Source: JANXVR01 sp034667405 (GTDB lineage Bacteria > Actinomycetota > UBA4738 > HRBIN12). Taken from it: a DNA stretch of 64,000 bases. Location of the stretch: assembly GCA_034667405.1 (NCBI GenBank), contig JAXDJX010000018.1, positions 124,001 through 188,000 of the forward strand, in the 5' to 3' direction. This document shows, in pieces, positions 45,176 through 52,957 of the stretch (positions are counted from its first letter, which is position 1; every line of letters begins with the position of its first letter). A program made the position numbers and the translations under genes. The notes under the pieces are model-generated. The model saw only the letters and a list, made by a program, of their open reading frames with translations. It was not told the origin of the DNA and did no database searches.

Positions 45176-46374
45176 TGACCACGAAGACGGCAGTTCCCGA
45201 CGCTCGAGGTCGGTTCGGCACGTACGGCGGGCGCTACGTGCCCGAGGTGCTCATCCCCGCTCTGGACGAACTCGCCGCCGCCTGGTCCGATCTCCGCGTC
45301 GACCCCGGCTTCCTCGGTGAACTGGGAGACCTCCTGCGGGACTTCGTCGGTCGCCCCACGGCGATCACGCACGCGTCCCGCCTCTCTGCCGAACTCGGGT
45401 ACGACATCTGGCTGAAGCGCGAGGACCTGGCGCACACCGGCGCGCACAAGATCAACAACGCGATCGGTCAGGTGCTGCTGGCCAAGCGCCTCGGCAAGGC
45501 GCGGATCATCGCCGAGACCGGCGCCGGGCAGCACGGTGTGGCCACTGCCACCGCGTGCGCCCTCCTCGGTCTGCCGTGCGTCGTCTATATGGGCGAGGAA
45601 GACACGAAACGGCAGGCGCCCAACGTCGCGCGGATGAAGCTCCTGGGCGCCGAAGTGGTGCCGGTGATGGCTGGCACCAGAACCCTCAAGGAGGCCATCA
45701 ACGAGGCGCTCCGCGACTGGGCTGCCACCGTGTCGAACACGCACTACGTGATCGGGTCTGTCGTCGGTCCGCACCCGTTCCCAGCGCTGGTGAGAGATCT
45801 GCAACGGGTGATCGGCGATGAGGCGCGGGCGCAGTACCTGGAGGCGACAGGTTCAGATCCCGCATACGTTCTCGCCTGCGTCGGTGGCGGGTCGAACGCG
45901 ATCGGCATGTTCACGGCGTTCGTCGGGGCGCCCGGTGTCGAGTTGGTGGGTGTCGAGGCGGGTGGACGCGGCCAGGGCCTGGGCGAACACTGCATGTCGA
46001 TCACCGAGGGACAGCCCGGGATCCTGCACGGAGCGCTCACCTATCTCCTGCAAGACCCCGACGGGCAGATCGTCGAGACGCATTCGATCAGCGCCGGCCT
46101 CGACTATCCGGGGGTCGGGCCCGAGCACGCCTGGCTGCATGACGAAGGGCTGGCCCGGTACGTCAGTGCGACCGACGAGCAGGCGCTCCAGGGCTTCCAG
46201 GCACTCGCCCGGACGGAGGGCATCCTTCCCGCTCTGGAACCCAGCCACATCCTCGGCTGGCTCCTGACGAAACCCCTGCCGCCCGCATCCAGGATCTTCC
46301 TCTGCCTCTCGGGCCGGGGCGACAAGGACCTGAACACGGTACTGAGCGCCTTGGGGATGGAGGGCAAGGAGTGA
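45175..46374 (+). CDS. trpB: Tryptophan synthase beta chain
   Basis: 399-residue PLP enzyme. The cofactor Lys is in REDLAHTGAHKINNAIGQVLLA (about residues 80-101), followed by AETGAGQHGVATATACALLG, VGGGSNAIGMF (phosphate loop) and SAGLDYPGVGPEH. It condenses indole, channelled from TrpA, with serine. The ATG at 45175 overlaps the trpC stop (TGATG) behind GGAGAGGAG; a GTG at 45172 is the alternative. Stop coupled to trpA (GTGA). Confidence 0.97.
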   Translation: MTTKTAVPDARGRFGTYGGRYVPEVLIPALDELAAAWSDLRVDPGFLGELGDLLRDFVGRPTAITHASRLSAELGYDIWLKREDLAHTGAHKINNAIGQVLLAKRLGKARIIAETGAGQHGVATATACALLGLPCVVYMGEEDTKRQAPNVARMKLLGAEVVPVMAGTRTLKEAINEALRDWAATVSNTHYVIGSVVGPHPFPALVRDLQRVIGDEARAQYLEATGSDPAYVLACVGGGSNAIGMFTAFVGAPGVELVGVEAGGRGQGLGEHCMSITEGQPGILHGALTYLLQDPDGQIVETHSISAGLDYPGVGPEHAWLHDEGLARYVSATDEQALQGFQALARTEGILPALEPSHILGWLLTKPLPPASRIFLCLSGRGDKDLNTVLSALGMEGKE

Positions 46375-47141
46375 GCAGGCTGGAGGACGCCCTCCGTCGT
46401 CGGATCGCCGACGGTGGCCGCGTGTTCGCCCCCTACGTCACCGGGGGATTCCCGGGCGTTGATCCGGAACTGCTTCGCCGCATCCAGGACGCGGGCGCCG
46501 ACGCGATCGAGGTCGGGATCCCGTTCTCGGACCCCGTGATGGACGGCGGTGTGATCCAAGGGGCTTCGCGCGTCGCGCTCGAGAACGGCACCCGTCCCTA
46601 CGACGTCCTCGAGACGATCGGGAAGGCCGAACTGTCCATCCCGGTCGCCGTGATGACCTACATCAACCCCGTGTTCCGGATCGGTTTCGAGCGGTTCGTG
46701 GACGAGGCCGTGGCCCACGGTGTCGCGGGCATCATCGTGCCCGACCTGCCGGTGGACGAATCGGAAGGGTGGACCGCCCTCTGTGACGCTCGCGGCGTGG
46801 CCGCCGTGCAGCTCGCCGCACCGGGAACCTCACCCGAGCGTCTCTGCCTGATCGCGCAGGCGGCACGCGGGTTCGTGTACTGCGTGGCGACCTACGGCGT
46901 GACCGGCGCTCGCTCCGAACTGGGCAACCCGGCGCGGGAGGTGGTTGCCGGCCTTCGCCCCATGACGGGACTCCCGCTCTTGGTGGGCGTAGGGATCAGC
47001 ACGCCCGAACAGGCGGCAGAGGCAAGCACGTTCGCCGACGGTGTCGTCGTCGGGACGGCGATGATGGCGCCCATCGTGGCGGGCGACACGGCGGGGGCGG
47101 TCGCACTCGCAGAGGCGTTCCGGGACCAGATCCCGCGGTAG
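46371..47141 (+). CDS. trpA: Tryptophan synthase alpha chain
   Basis: 256-residue TIM barrel. Catalytic acids are in DAIEVGIPFSDPVMDGGVIQGAS (Glu about residue 47, Asp about 58), and the phosphate site is in GVGISTPEQAAE. It splits indole-3-glycerol phosphate to indole. GTG start coupled to trpB. The stop codon ends one base before the 3' end of an opposing tRNA-Leu gene. No terminator is seen between them. Confidence 0.96.
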   Translation: MSRLEDALRRRIADGGRVFAPYVTGGFPGVDPELLRRIQDAGADAIEVGIPFSDPVMDGGVIQGASRVALENGTRPYDVLETIGKAELSIPVAVMTYINPVFRIGFERFVDEAVAHGVAGIIVPDLPVDESEGWTALCDARGVAAVQLAAPGTSPERLCLIAQAARGFVYCVATYGVTGARSELGNPAREVVAGLRPMTGLPLLVGVGISTPEQAAEASTFADGVVVGTAMMAPIVAGDTAGAVALAEAFRDQIPR

Positions 47142-47142
47142 G

Positions 47143-47226
47143 TGCCGGGAGAGGGGATCGAACCCTCACGAGCGCTAGCTCACGGGTTTTTGAGACCCGC
47201 GCGTCTGCCAATTCCGCCATCCCGGC
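47143..47226 (-). tRNA. tRNA-Leu (CAA anticodon)
   Basis: The minus strand folds as a class II tRNA: acceptor GCCGGGA / TCCCGGC with discriminator A; D-arm region GCGGAATTGGCAGACGC; anticodon stem CGGGT/ACCCG with loop CTCAAAA (anticodon CAA, reading UUG); a long variable arm; and T-arm GAGGG-TTCGATC-CCCTC. CCA is not encoded. The gene is 84 nt. It converges on trpA with one base between and is divergent from the binding-protein gene at 47280. Confidence 0.95.
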
Positions 47227-47236
47227 ATGCGCTCCT

Positions 47237-47243
47237 TAGACTA
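47237..47243. promoter_or_regulatory. Shared bidirectional -10 (TAGACTA)
   Basis: TAGACT (plus, 47237-47242) and TAGTCT (minus, 47243-47238) are two overlapping -10 hexamers on opposite strands. The minus start would lie about five bases before the mature tRNA-Leu 5' end. The plus start would lie about 30 bp before the ATG at 47280. No other -10 candidate is evident for either. Confidence 0.5.
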
Positions 47244-47279
47244 CCGACCCGCCCTCGTGCTGAGGGGGTCCCCGAGCCC

Positions 47280-49202
47280 ATGACACATCCACGTCGCCGT
47301 TCCGCCGCCATCGCACTCGTCGCAGTGCTCGCCGCAGCGTGCTCCGGCCACAGCGGGCCCGACGCCTCCCGAACCACCACCATCTCCGGCGCGTCGGCCA
47401 CGGGGCCGTCCGGCGATCGCGTCACCGTCAAGATCGCCGTGTTCCAGGATCTGTCGATCGGCGACTCCTCGCAGCTCGCCGTGCCCTCCTACCTTGGCCT
47501 GCAGCTCGCACTGACGGAAGGCATGTCGGGCATCACGGTCGTCCCACAGCTGGTCGCGTTGGATGTCCAGGGCGACCCGGCGCGGGCGGCAGACCTGGCG
47601 AGACAGGTTGCCGATGATCCGGCGTACGTCGCTGCCGTCATCGCCCCGTTCTGGGCGGAGACGAACGGGGTGGGAGATATCCTCAACGCCGCTCACATCC
47701 CCACGCTCAGTCTGTCCGCGCTCTCCCCGGATATCCCGAGCTACGGGTGGACCACATGGCGACGGCTCGTGCCTACACAGCCCAGGCAGGCTGATTCGCT
47801 GGCGTCCCTTCTCGCGGGTTCGGCGAACAGTCTCACGGGCGTCTGCTTGGTCCGGGACGACACGTCGTATTCGGTTGCCCTCACGGGTCTGCTGAAACAG
47901 CGTCTGCGGGACCTCGTGAAACGGGTGGTCACGGTGTCCTCGGACGCCGCGGTTGGGGACCCGTTCGGACAGGCGATCGCCGACATCGACGCGGCACATT
48001 GCCGAACCATCGCATGGACGGGCTTCGCGCCCGATGGTGCGATCCTCCGGACCACGCTCACCGACTCGGGGCTCCCGGGGGTCGCGATGTTCGCGGCCGA
48101 CGCCGTGAAGGACGAACCGTTCCTCACGCAAACTGCGGGCGCCGGTAACGACACGGTCGTCACCTGCCCCTGTGCCGATCTTGCAACCTCCACCGATCCC
48201 GCTGCACAGCGGTTCGTGCACGACTACCAGTCCCAGTTCGGTGCATCGCCGGGGGTATATGCGGCAGAGGGGTGGGATCTCGGCACCATCCTGCTCACGG
48301 CGTTCCGTGCGGGCGTGATGGATCGGGCTGCGATGGTCGGAGCCATCGCCGACATCCGACGGCTGGTCGGCCTCGCCGGGACTTACGAGTGGACGGACGG
48401 CGGTGAGCTCGTCCCCTCGGTCATACAGGTTCGGGCATCCGTCGATCGCGGGCAGCGCTGGACCCCGTTAGCCACGACGGCGGTTCCCTCCTCCCTACCG
48501 CTTCACACCGAGGGTCTCCTTACCGCTGCCGCCTGTCGAGCGGGCTTGCCGTTCGACGATCAGGTTCGGGGAAGGCCGGCGGGATTCGACGTCGATCTCG
48601 CCACCGCCGTTGCGAAGAGCCTAGGGGTCAGGTTGGGGTGGGAAGACCTGCCATGTGACAAGGCCCGGGCCCAGCTTGCGTCCGGCCGGCTCGACATGTT
48701 GTTCGCCGAGCGCGACGCATTGCCGCAAGGGACGCCCACCTCTCGGGTCGCGCTCAGCGTACGGACCGCCTTGGTGGCCGCCCGCCGTGCTCCGACCGTC
48801 ACGGATCTGGGTGCGCTGGGGCCCGGAGACCGGGTTGGCGTGGTGGCCGGACCGGTGACCACACCGTGGGTCGGGCAGGTGCTGGCGGGACCAGGGGCCA
48901 AGATCCGTCGATATCGGAAGGGGGCGGCCGCCTACGACGCGCTGGTTCGCGGCGATGTCGCCGCAGTGGTCGACACCGAATACGGGGCGTGGGCCGGGAT
49001 CGAACGCCGTTCCCGGCTCCAGGTCACCCAGACGTTCGATGCCGGCGCCCACGACGTCCTGACCACCTCCGCCCCCACGGGCACGGAGCTGCTGGGCGCC
49101 GTGGATGGGGCGCTGGGGCACCTGCTGCAGACCGGCCGGTACGCCCTGCTGTGGGCGAAATGGTTCCCGGGGAGCACGGTTCCGTCCGAGGTTGGGACGT
49201 AG
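47280..49202 (+). CDS. Lipoprotein fusing type I and type II periplasmic binding domains
   Basis: 640-residue lipoprotein: signal peptide with lipobox LAAACSG (Cys about residue 21). Residues about 45-385 form a LivJ-like type I binding domain (IAVFQDLSIGDSSQLAVPSYLGLQLAL.., APFWAETNGVGDI, GVYAAEGWDLGTILLTAF). Residues about 395-635 form an amino-acid type II domain (SBP_bac_3) with AACRAGLPFDDQV, GFDVDLATAVAKSLG, a ligand-type Arg in PTSRVALS, DTEYGAWA and KWFPG. The order type I then type II is that of the outer half of ionotropic glutamate receptors. It precedes an amino-acid ABC operon and may be a sensor or auxiliary receptor for it. The open frame upstream runs into the tRNA and is not coding. 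Confidence 0.85.
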   Translation: MTHPRRRSAAIALVAVLAAACSGHSGPDASRTTTISGASATGPSGDRVTVKIAVFQDLSIGDSSQLAVPSYLGLQLALTEGMSGITVVPQLVALDVQGDPARAADLARQVADDPAYVAAVIAPFWAETNGVGDILNAAHIPTLSLSALSPDIPSYGWTTWRRLVPTQPRQADSLASLLAGSANSLTGVCLVRDDTSYSVALTGLLKQRLRDLVKRVVTVSSDAAVGDPFGQAIADIDAAHCRTIAWTGFAPDGAILRTTLTDSGLPGVAMFAADAVKDEPFLTQTAGAGNDTVVTCPCADLATSTDPAAQRFVHDYQSQFGASPGVYAAEGWDLGTILLTAFRAGVMDRAAMVGAIADIRRLVGLAGTYEWTDGGELVPSVIQVRASVDRGQRWTPLATTAVPSSLPLHTEGLLTAAACRAGLPFDDQVRGRPAGFDVDLATAVAKSLGVRLGWEDLPCDKARAQLASGRLDMLFAERDALPQGTPTSRVALSVRTALVAARRAPTVTDLGALGPGDRVGVVAGPVTTPWVGQVLAGPGAKIRRYRKGAAAYDALVRGDVAAVVDTEYGAWAGIERRSRLQVTQTFDAGAHDVLTTSAPTGTELLGAVDGALGHLLQTGRYALLWAKWFPGSTVPSEVGT

Positions 49203-49221
49203 CTGCGCGCCATGGAGTGCG

Positions 49222-49250
49222 TTGCTTGCGTCCTCCGGGCAGCCTATATT
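49222..49250 (+). promoter_or_regulatory. Promoter of the amino-acid ABC operon
   Basis: TTGCTT (49222-49227) and TATATT (49245-49250) are spaced by 17 bp, between the receptor-like gene and the solute-binding protein gene. The start site would be near 49257; a strong ribosome binding site (GAGGAGGG) follows before the ATG at 49295. Confidence 0.7.
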
Positions 49251-49294
49251 CGGCGGGGGCGAGGTTCGTGCCCTCTCCAGCCCGAGGAGGGAAC

Positions 49295-50176
49295 ATGCTG
49301 AAGGTCCGAGTCCGAGGCTCCCTTGCCGCCGTCGCCGTGATGGCGCTCGTGGGTGCCGCCTGTAGCAACAGCAGCAGCAGTAGCACGCCGCCGGCCGGCG
49401 GCGAGACCTCTTCGGCCGCTGCCACCTTCACCACGGTCAAGGATGGATTCCTCTCCGTCGGATCTTGTCTCGACTACGCCCCGTTCGAGACCGTCAAGGG
49501 GGGCGAGCCCGTCGGATTCGATGTGGAGATGACCGACGCCATCGCCGCGAAGCTCGGGTACGACAAGGCGCACGTCACCTGGGTGAAGGCGAACTTCAAC
49601 ACGATCTTCACCGCGGTGGCCCAGAACGATTTCGACGTGGTTGCAGCGGCGGTCACGGCCACCGGGAAGGTCGGCAAGCAGCGGGCCCAGGTGGTCTCGT
49701 TCTCGGACTACTACTACGACTCCCTCCAGTCGCTCGCTGTTAATCCCACCCAGTCACCGGACATCACCACCACCGACCAACTGGGCTCGGGAGATTCGGT
49801 CGGGGTCCAGAAGGGCACCACCGGTGCAGATTGGGCCATCACGAACCTCCAGCCGAACGGCGTGGAGATCCGTACCTACACGAGCGCAACGGATGCCTTC
49901 CGTGATCTGAGCGCCGGCAACCTCACCGGGATCATCAACGACGAGCCGTCGTCCTACGCCATCGCGGCGACCATGACGGATGTGAAGGTGGTCCAGTCGA
50001 TCGACACCAACGAGAAGTACGCGTTCGCATTCGCTCCGACGAGCACCGCACTCGTGACCGCCTGGAACGATGCGTTCAAGCAGGTCATCGCCGATGGTGA
50101 GTACGCGACGATTTTCGACAAGTACTTCCCCGGCACCCCGGTACCACCCGAGTACTCCGCGGCTCCTGCCAGCTGA
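49295..50176 (+). CDS. Amino-acid ABC transporter substrate-binding lipoprotein
   Basis: 293-residue lipoprotein with lipobox LVGAACSN followed by a Ser/Pro-rich tether. The mature part is a type II binding protein of the polar amino-acid family (SBP_bac_3): GSCLDYAPFETVKGGEPVGFDVEMTDAIAAKLG, FSDYYYDSLQSLAV, GVQKGTTGADWA and DKYFPG at the end. It captures an amino acid outside the membrane and delivers it to the permease encoded next. It has its own promoter and ribosome binding site GAGGAGGG. Confidence 0.93.
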   Translation: MLKVRVRGSLAAVAVMALVGAACSNSSSSSTPPAGGETSSAAATFTTVKDGFLSVGSCLDYAPFETVKGGEPVGFDVEMTDAIAAKLGYDKAHVTWVKANFNTIFTAVAQNDFDVVAAAVTATGKVGKQRAQVVSFSDYYYDSLQSLAVNPTQSPDITTTDQLGSGDSVGVQKGTTGADWAITNLQPNGVEIRTYTSATDAFRDLSAGNLTGIINDEPSSYAIAATMTDVKVVQSIDTNEKYAFAFAPTSTALVTAWNDAFKQVIADGEYATIFDKYFPGTPVPPEYSAAPAS

Positions 50177-50254
50177 GAGAACCAACGATGACGATGGGTG
50201 CGGCGGCCTTGGCGCCGGCCGCACCCTCCGTCTCCCGACGAACGGTGCCCGACA

Positions 50255-51424
50255 GTGGCTGAGGTGTCCGAGACGACCGCGGAAGCCCCGGACACCCGAG
50301 GAACGAGTTCTCGGTTCGCCGACGGAGTGTTCGCGGTCGGCTTCGTTTCGCTGGCCGTTCTGCTGATCGGAACTCTTGCCATCCAAGCAGCGTTCGCACT
50401 CGGGCCCCGCACCGTCACGGAGCGCTGCATCGCCCGCGGCATCATCCCATTCGTGCCCGAGACCGCCACGTCCCCCCAGAGCGGCAACGCAGGCTCACCC
50501 GGGATGTGCCACATCTTGGAGGGGATCCTCTCTCCGGCGCAGACGGCGGTGCTGCTCTTCGCGATCGTAGCCGGGCTCCTCGCCGTGATCGCGGGCCTCG
50601 CCACGTATCGGAGGATGGAGACCCGACGGCGTCGCAACCGTGTGGTGGTAGGAGCCGTCTTCGGGATCCAGGCGTCGGTGCTGGGGGCCTTCCTGCTGTG
50701 GTTCATCCGGGCCACGCCGGAGAAGTCCATCACGCAGTTCCTGAACGTTGAGGCCTTGAAGGTAGACCACACCTTCCTGCTCCGCGGGCTGGTCATCACC
50801 CTGTTCATGGCACTCGCTGCCGAATCCCTCGGCATCGTTCTCGGGGTCCTGTTGTCGCTCCTCACCATCTCGAAACGAACAGCCGTCCGCGCGCCGGCTC
50901 GCGTCTACATCAACATCTTCCGCGGGACGCCGCTCCTGGTGCAGCTCTCGATCGGCTATTTCGGTGTCAACAACGGGTTGCAGCTGCACCAGAGCGTGTT
51001 CGTGGTCGCGATCGTGGTGATGGGGCTCAACGCCGGCGCATATACGGCGGAAGTATTCCGGGCCGGTATCCAATCGATCGAACAGGGGCAGATGGAGGCA
51101 GCTCGATCGCTGGGGTTCAGCTACCTCCAGGCGATGCGCTATTCGATCGTACCGCAGGCGTTGAGGCGGGTGATCCCACCGTTGCTCAACGAATTCGTGA
51201 TCCTCATCAAGGACACATCGTTGGTGGTGATCCTGGGTCTTCCCCTCCAACGCCTGGAACTTTTCGGGGCGGGACAACAGGGGTACAGCGACACGTACAA
51301 CGCCACCTATTTCGTCGCCATCGCGATCGGGTACCTGATCATCACGCTCCCGATGATCGGGATCGTGAATGCGGTCGAACGTCGGCTTCGCTCCGGGCTG
51401 GTGTCGGTCACGGGAGCCGCATGA
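50255..51424 (+). CDS. Amino-acid ABC transporter permease (HisM/GlnP type)
   Basis: 389-residue permease. The C-terminal BPD_transp_1 domain (about residues 165-380) has the EAA loop EAARSLGFSYLQAMRYSIVPQALRRVIPP and the amino-acid permease head INIFRGTPLLVQL. An extra N-terminal 160 residues carry about three more membrane helices and a cysteine pair in an outer loop (ERCIAR, GMCHIL), not usual for this family. The GTG at 50255 is one of two close GTG options (50264). Its end overlaps the ATPase gene (ATGA). Confidence 0.9.
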   Translation: MAEVSETTAEAPDTRGTSSRFADGVFAVGFVSLAVLLIGTLAIQAAFALGPRTVTERCIARGIIPFVPETATSPQSGNAGSPGMCHILEGILSPAQTAVLLFAIVAGLLAVIAGLATYRRMETRRRRNRVVVGAVFGIQASVLGAFLLWFIRATPEKSITQFLNVEALKVDHTFLLRGLVITLFMALAAESLGIVLGVLLSLLTISKRTAVRAPARVYINIFRGTPLLVQLSIGYFGVNNGLQLHQSVFVVAIVVMGLNAGAYTAEVFRAGIQSIEQGQMEAARSLGFSYLQAMRYSIVPQALRRVIPPLLNEFVILIKDTSLVVILGLPLQRLELFGAGQQGYSDTYNATYFVAIAIGYLIITLPMIGIVNAVERRLRSGLVSVTGAA

Positions 51425-52167
51425 TGCCCAACGAAGACGGGTCGGTTGTCCATCTGGAAGGGATCCACAAGTGGTTCGGCGAGAACCACGTGCTGCGAGG
51501 GATCGACCTCTCCCTTGACCCGGGGGAGGTACAGGTGGTCATCGGACCGTCGGGGTCGGGGAAATCGACATTGCTCCGATGCGTCAATCTCCTCGAACTT
51601 CCGAGCCAAGGGAGGGTGTGGTTCGACGGGAAGGACATCACCGATATCCGGACGGACCTGAACGAGGTTCGCACGCATATCGGGATCGTGTTCCAGGCCT
51701 TCAACCTCTTCCCCCACAAGACCGCGCTCCGCAACATCACCCTGCCCCTTGAGAAGGTCCTCCATGTCTCCCCCGAGGACGCCAAAGCGCGGGCGATGGA
51801 GCAACTGACCCGGGTGAAGCTGGCCGAGAAGGCGGACGCCTACCCTGGGCAGCTCTCGGGCGGGCAGCAGCAGCGTGTGGCCATCGCGAGGGCCCTGGCC
51901 ATGAAACCCCGGCTCATGCTCTTCGACGAGGTCACGAGCGCCCTTGACCCCGAACTGGTGGGAGAGGTCCTCCAGGTCATGAAGGACCTGGCCGCCGACG
52001 GGATGACGATGATGGTGGTTACCCATGAGATGGGCTTCGCCCGGGAGGTCGGGAGCAGGATGTTGTTCATGGACGGGGGCGTCATCGTTGAGGACGGGGA
52101 CCCGCGAGCCGTGTTCTCGAACCCCGAATCGGAGCGGTTGAAGCAGTTCTTCTCTCAGATCCTATGA
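51421..52167 (+). CDS. Amino-acid ABC transporter ATP-binding protein (GlnQ type)
   Basis: 248-residue ABC ATPase. Walker A GPSGSGKSTLLRC (about residues 43-55), Q-loop VFQAFNLFPH, signature LSGGQQQRVAIARAL, Walker B LMLFDEVTSALDPE and H-loop VVTHEMGFARE are all intact. It powers amino-acid uptake with the permease and binding protein upstream. ATG overlapped with the permease stop; ATG 51424 is a second option. Its stop overlaps the cupredoxin gene (ATGA). Confidence 0.96.
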   Translation: MMPNEDGSVVHLEGIHKWFGENHVLRGIDLSLDPGEVQVVIGPSGSGKSTLLRCVNLLELPSQGRVWFDGKDITDIRTDLNEVRTHIGIVFQAFNLFPHKTALRNITLPLEKVLHVSPEDAKARAMEQLTRVKLAEKADAYPGQLSGGQQQRVAIARALAMKPRLMLFDEVTSALDPELVGEVLQVMKDLAADGMTMMVVTHEMGFAREVGSRMLFMDGGVIVEDGDPRAVFSNPESERLKQFFSQIL

Positions 52168-52628
52168 GGCGCGCGGGTGTGCTTGTTGTGGTCGGGCTGG
52201 TGTTGGCGGCCTGCACGGGCAGCGCTTCGGCGATCCGCCCCCCGCCGGTCGTGCAGCAACCGGACGATCCGTCCGTTCCCTATGGCGTTACGGCCATCGA
52301 TTACCACTTCCACGATACGCACCCATCGCTGCCCCTCATGCCGAACCGGAGCGTCTCGTGGACCAACCAAGGGCAGGTGCTGCATAACGTCACCATTCCC
52401 GGGCTGCAGTTCTCGAGGGATATCGCGCCGGGGGAGGGCTTCGACATCAAGGACCTGGGACGGAAGTTGGGAGGGCCGGGCGTGTACACGTTCTTCTGCG
52501 TGTATCACCGGAGTCGCGGGATGACGGGGGTGTTCGTGATCCGCGGGCGGTCTTCGGTCCCCACGGTCCCTCCGTCGCTACTTCCGCCGGGGTACTCGCC
52601 CGTCCCGATCGCGTCACCGTCGGGCTAG
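52164..52628 (+). CDS. Cupredoxin-domain lipoprotein
   Basis: 154-residue lipoprotein with lipobox LVLAACTG. The mature domain is plastocyanin-like: the His ligand in VLHNVTIPG (about residue 74), then Cys, His and Met ligands in YTFFCVYHRSRGMTG (about 112-126), a complete type 1 copper set. A Pro-rich tail ends the protein. It should carry out electron transfer or bind copper outside the membrane. It is coupled to the ABC ATPase (ATGA) and faces an FTR1 iron permease gene on the other strand. Confidence 0.88.
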   Translation: MRRAGVLVVVGLVLAACTGSASAIRPPPVVQQPDDPSVPYGVTAIDYHFHDTHPSLPLMPNRSVSWTNQGQVLHNVTIPGLQFSRDIAPGEGFDIKDLGRKLGGPGVYTFFCVYHRSRGMTGVFVIRGRSSVPTVPPSLLPPGYSPVPIASPSG

Positions 52629-52957
52629 CGGGGAGCGTCGGCGCGCGGATCCGCTGCCGAGAAAGGGAAAGACGAGCCGCGGCGCCTTTGGAGCCGATCG
52701 CACCTTCCCCATATGCGATCGTTTTCTACTCGGCGTCGCGGCCCGTCAAACCGCGGTCCCCAGTTGCGCTCACTCCGTTGCCGGTGTGTGTGCCGCTGTG
52801 GACCGAAGCGAACGATAAACGGGAGGTTGAGGGCTGTCAACTTCCGGTGACGGTTTGCACGGTAAGACGTTTCGGGGAGCGTTGCAGGTGAGGGCGCTAG
52901 GAGGCTTACGAAGAAAAAGTGACACGCCGCCGCACTACGCGTTCTACGTCCGATGCG
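52629..52957. other. 329-bp convergent intergenic region
   Basis: Between the convergent cupredoxin and FTR1 genes. It holds one clear plus-strand terminator (52695-52727). On the minus strand, just past the FTR1 stop, only a weak AGTG/CACT hairpin followed by TTTTTCTT (about 52905-52935) could end the FTR1 transcript. No gene or RNA is supported in the rest. Confidence 0.6.
52695..52727 (+). terminator. Intrinsic terminator of the ABC-cupredoxin operon
   Basis: CGATCGCA (52695-52702) and TGCGATCG (52714-52721) form a perfect 8-bp stem with an 11-nt loop, directly followed by TTTTCT. It lies 66 bp after the cupredoxin stop. Confidence 0.8.

Noticed and set aside
47142..47279. N-terminal extension of the binding-protein frame (MPGEGIEPSRALAHG...)
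   Set aside because: It is the antisense of the tRNA-Leu gene, a well-known false translation; the lipoprotein signal starts at 47280.
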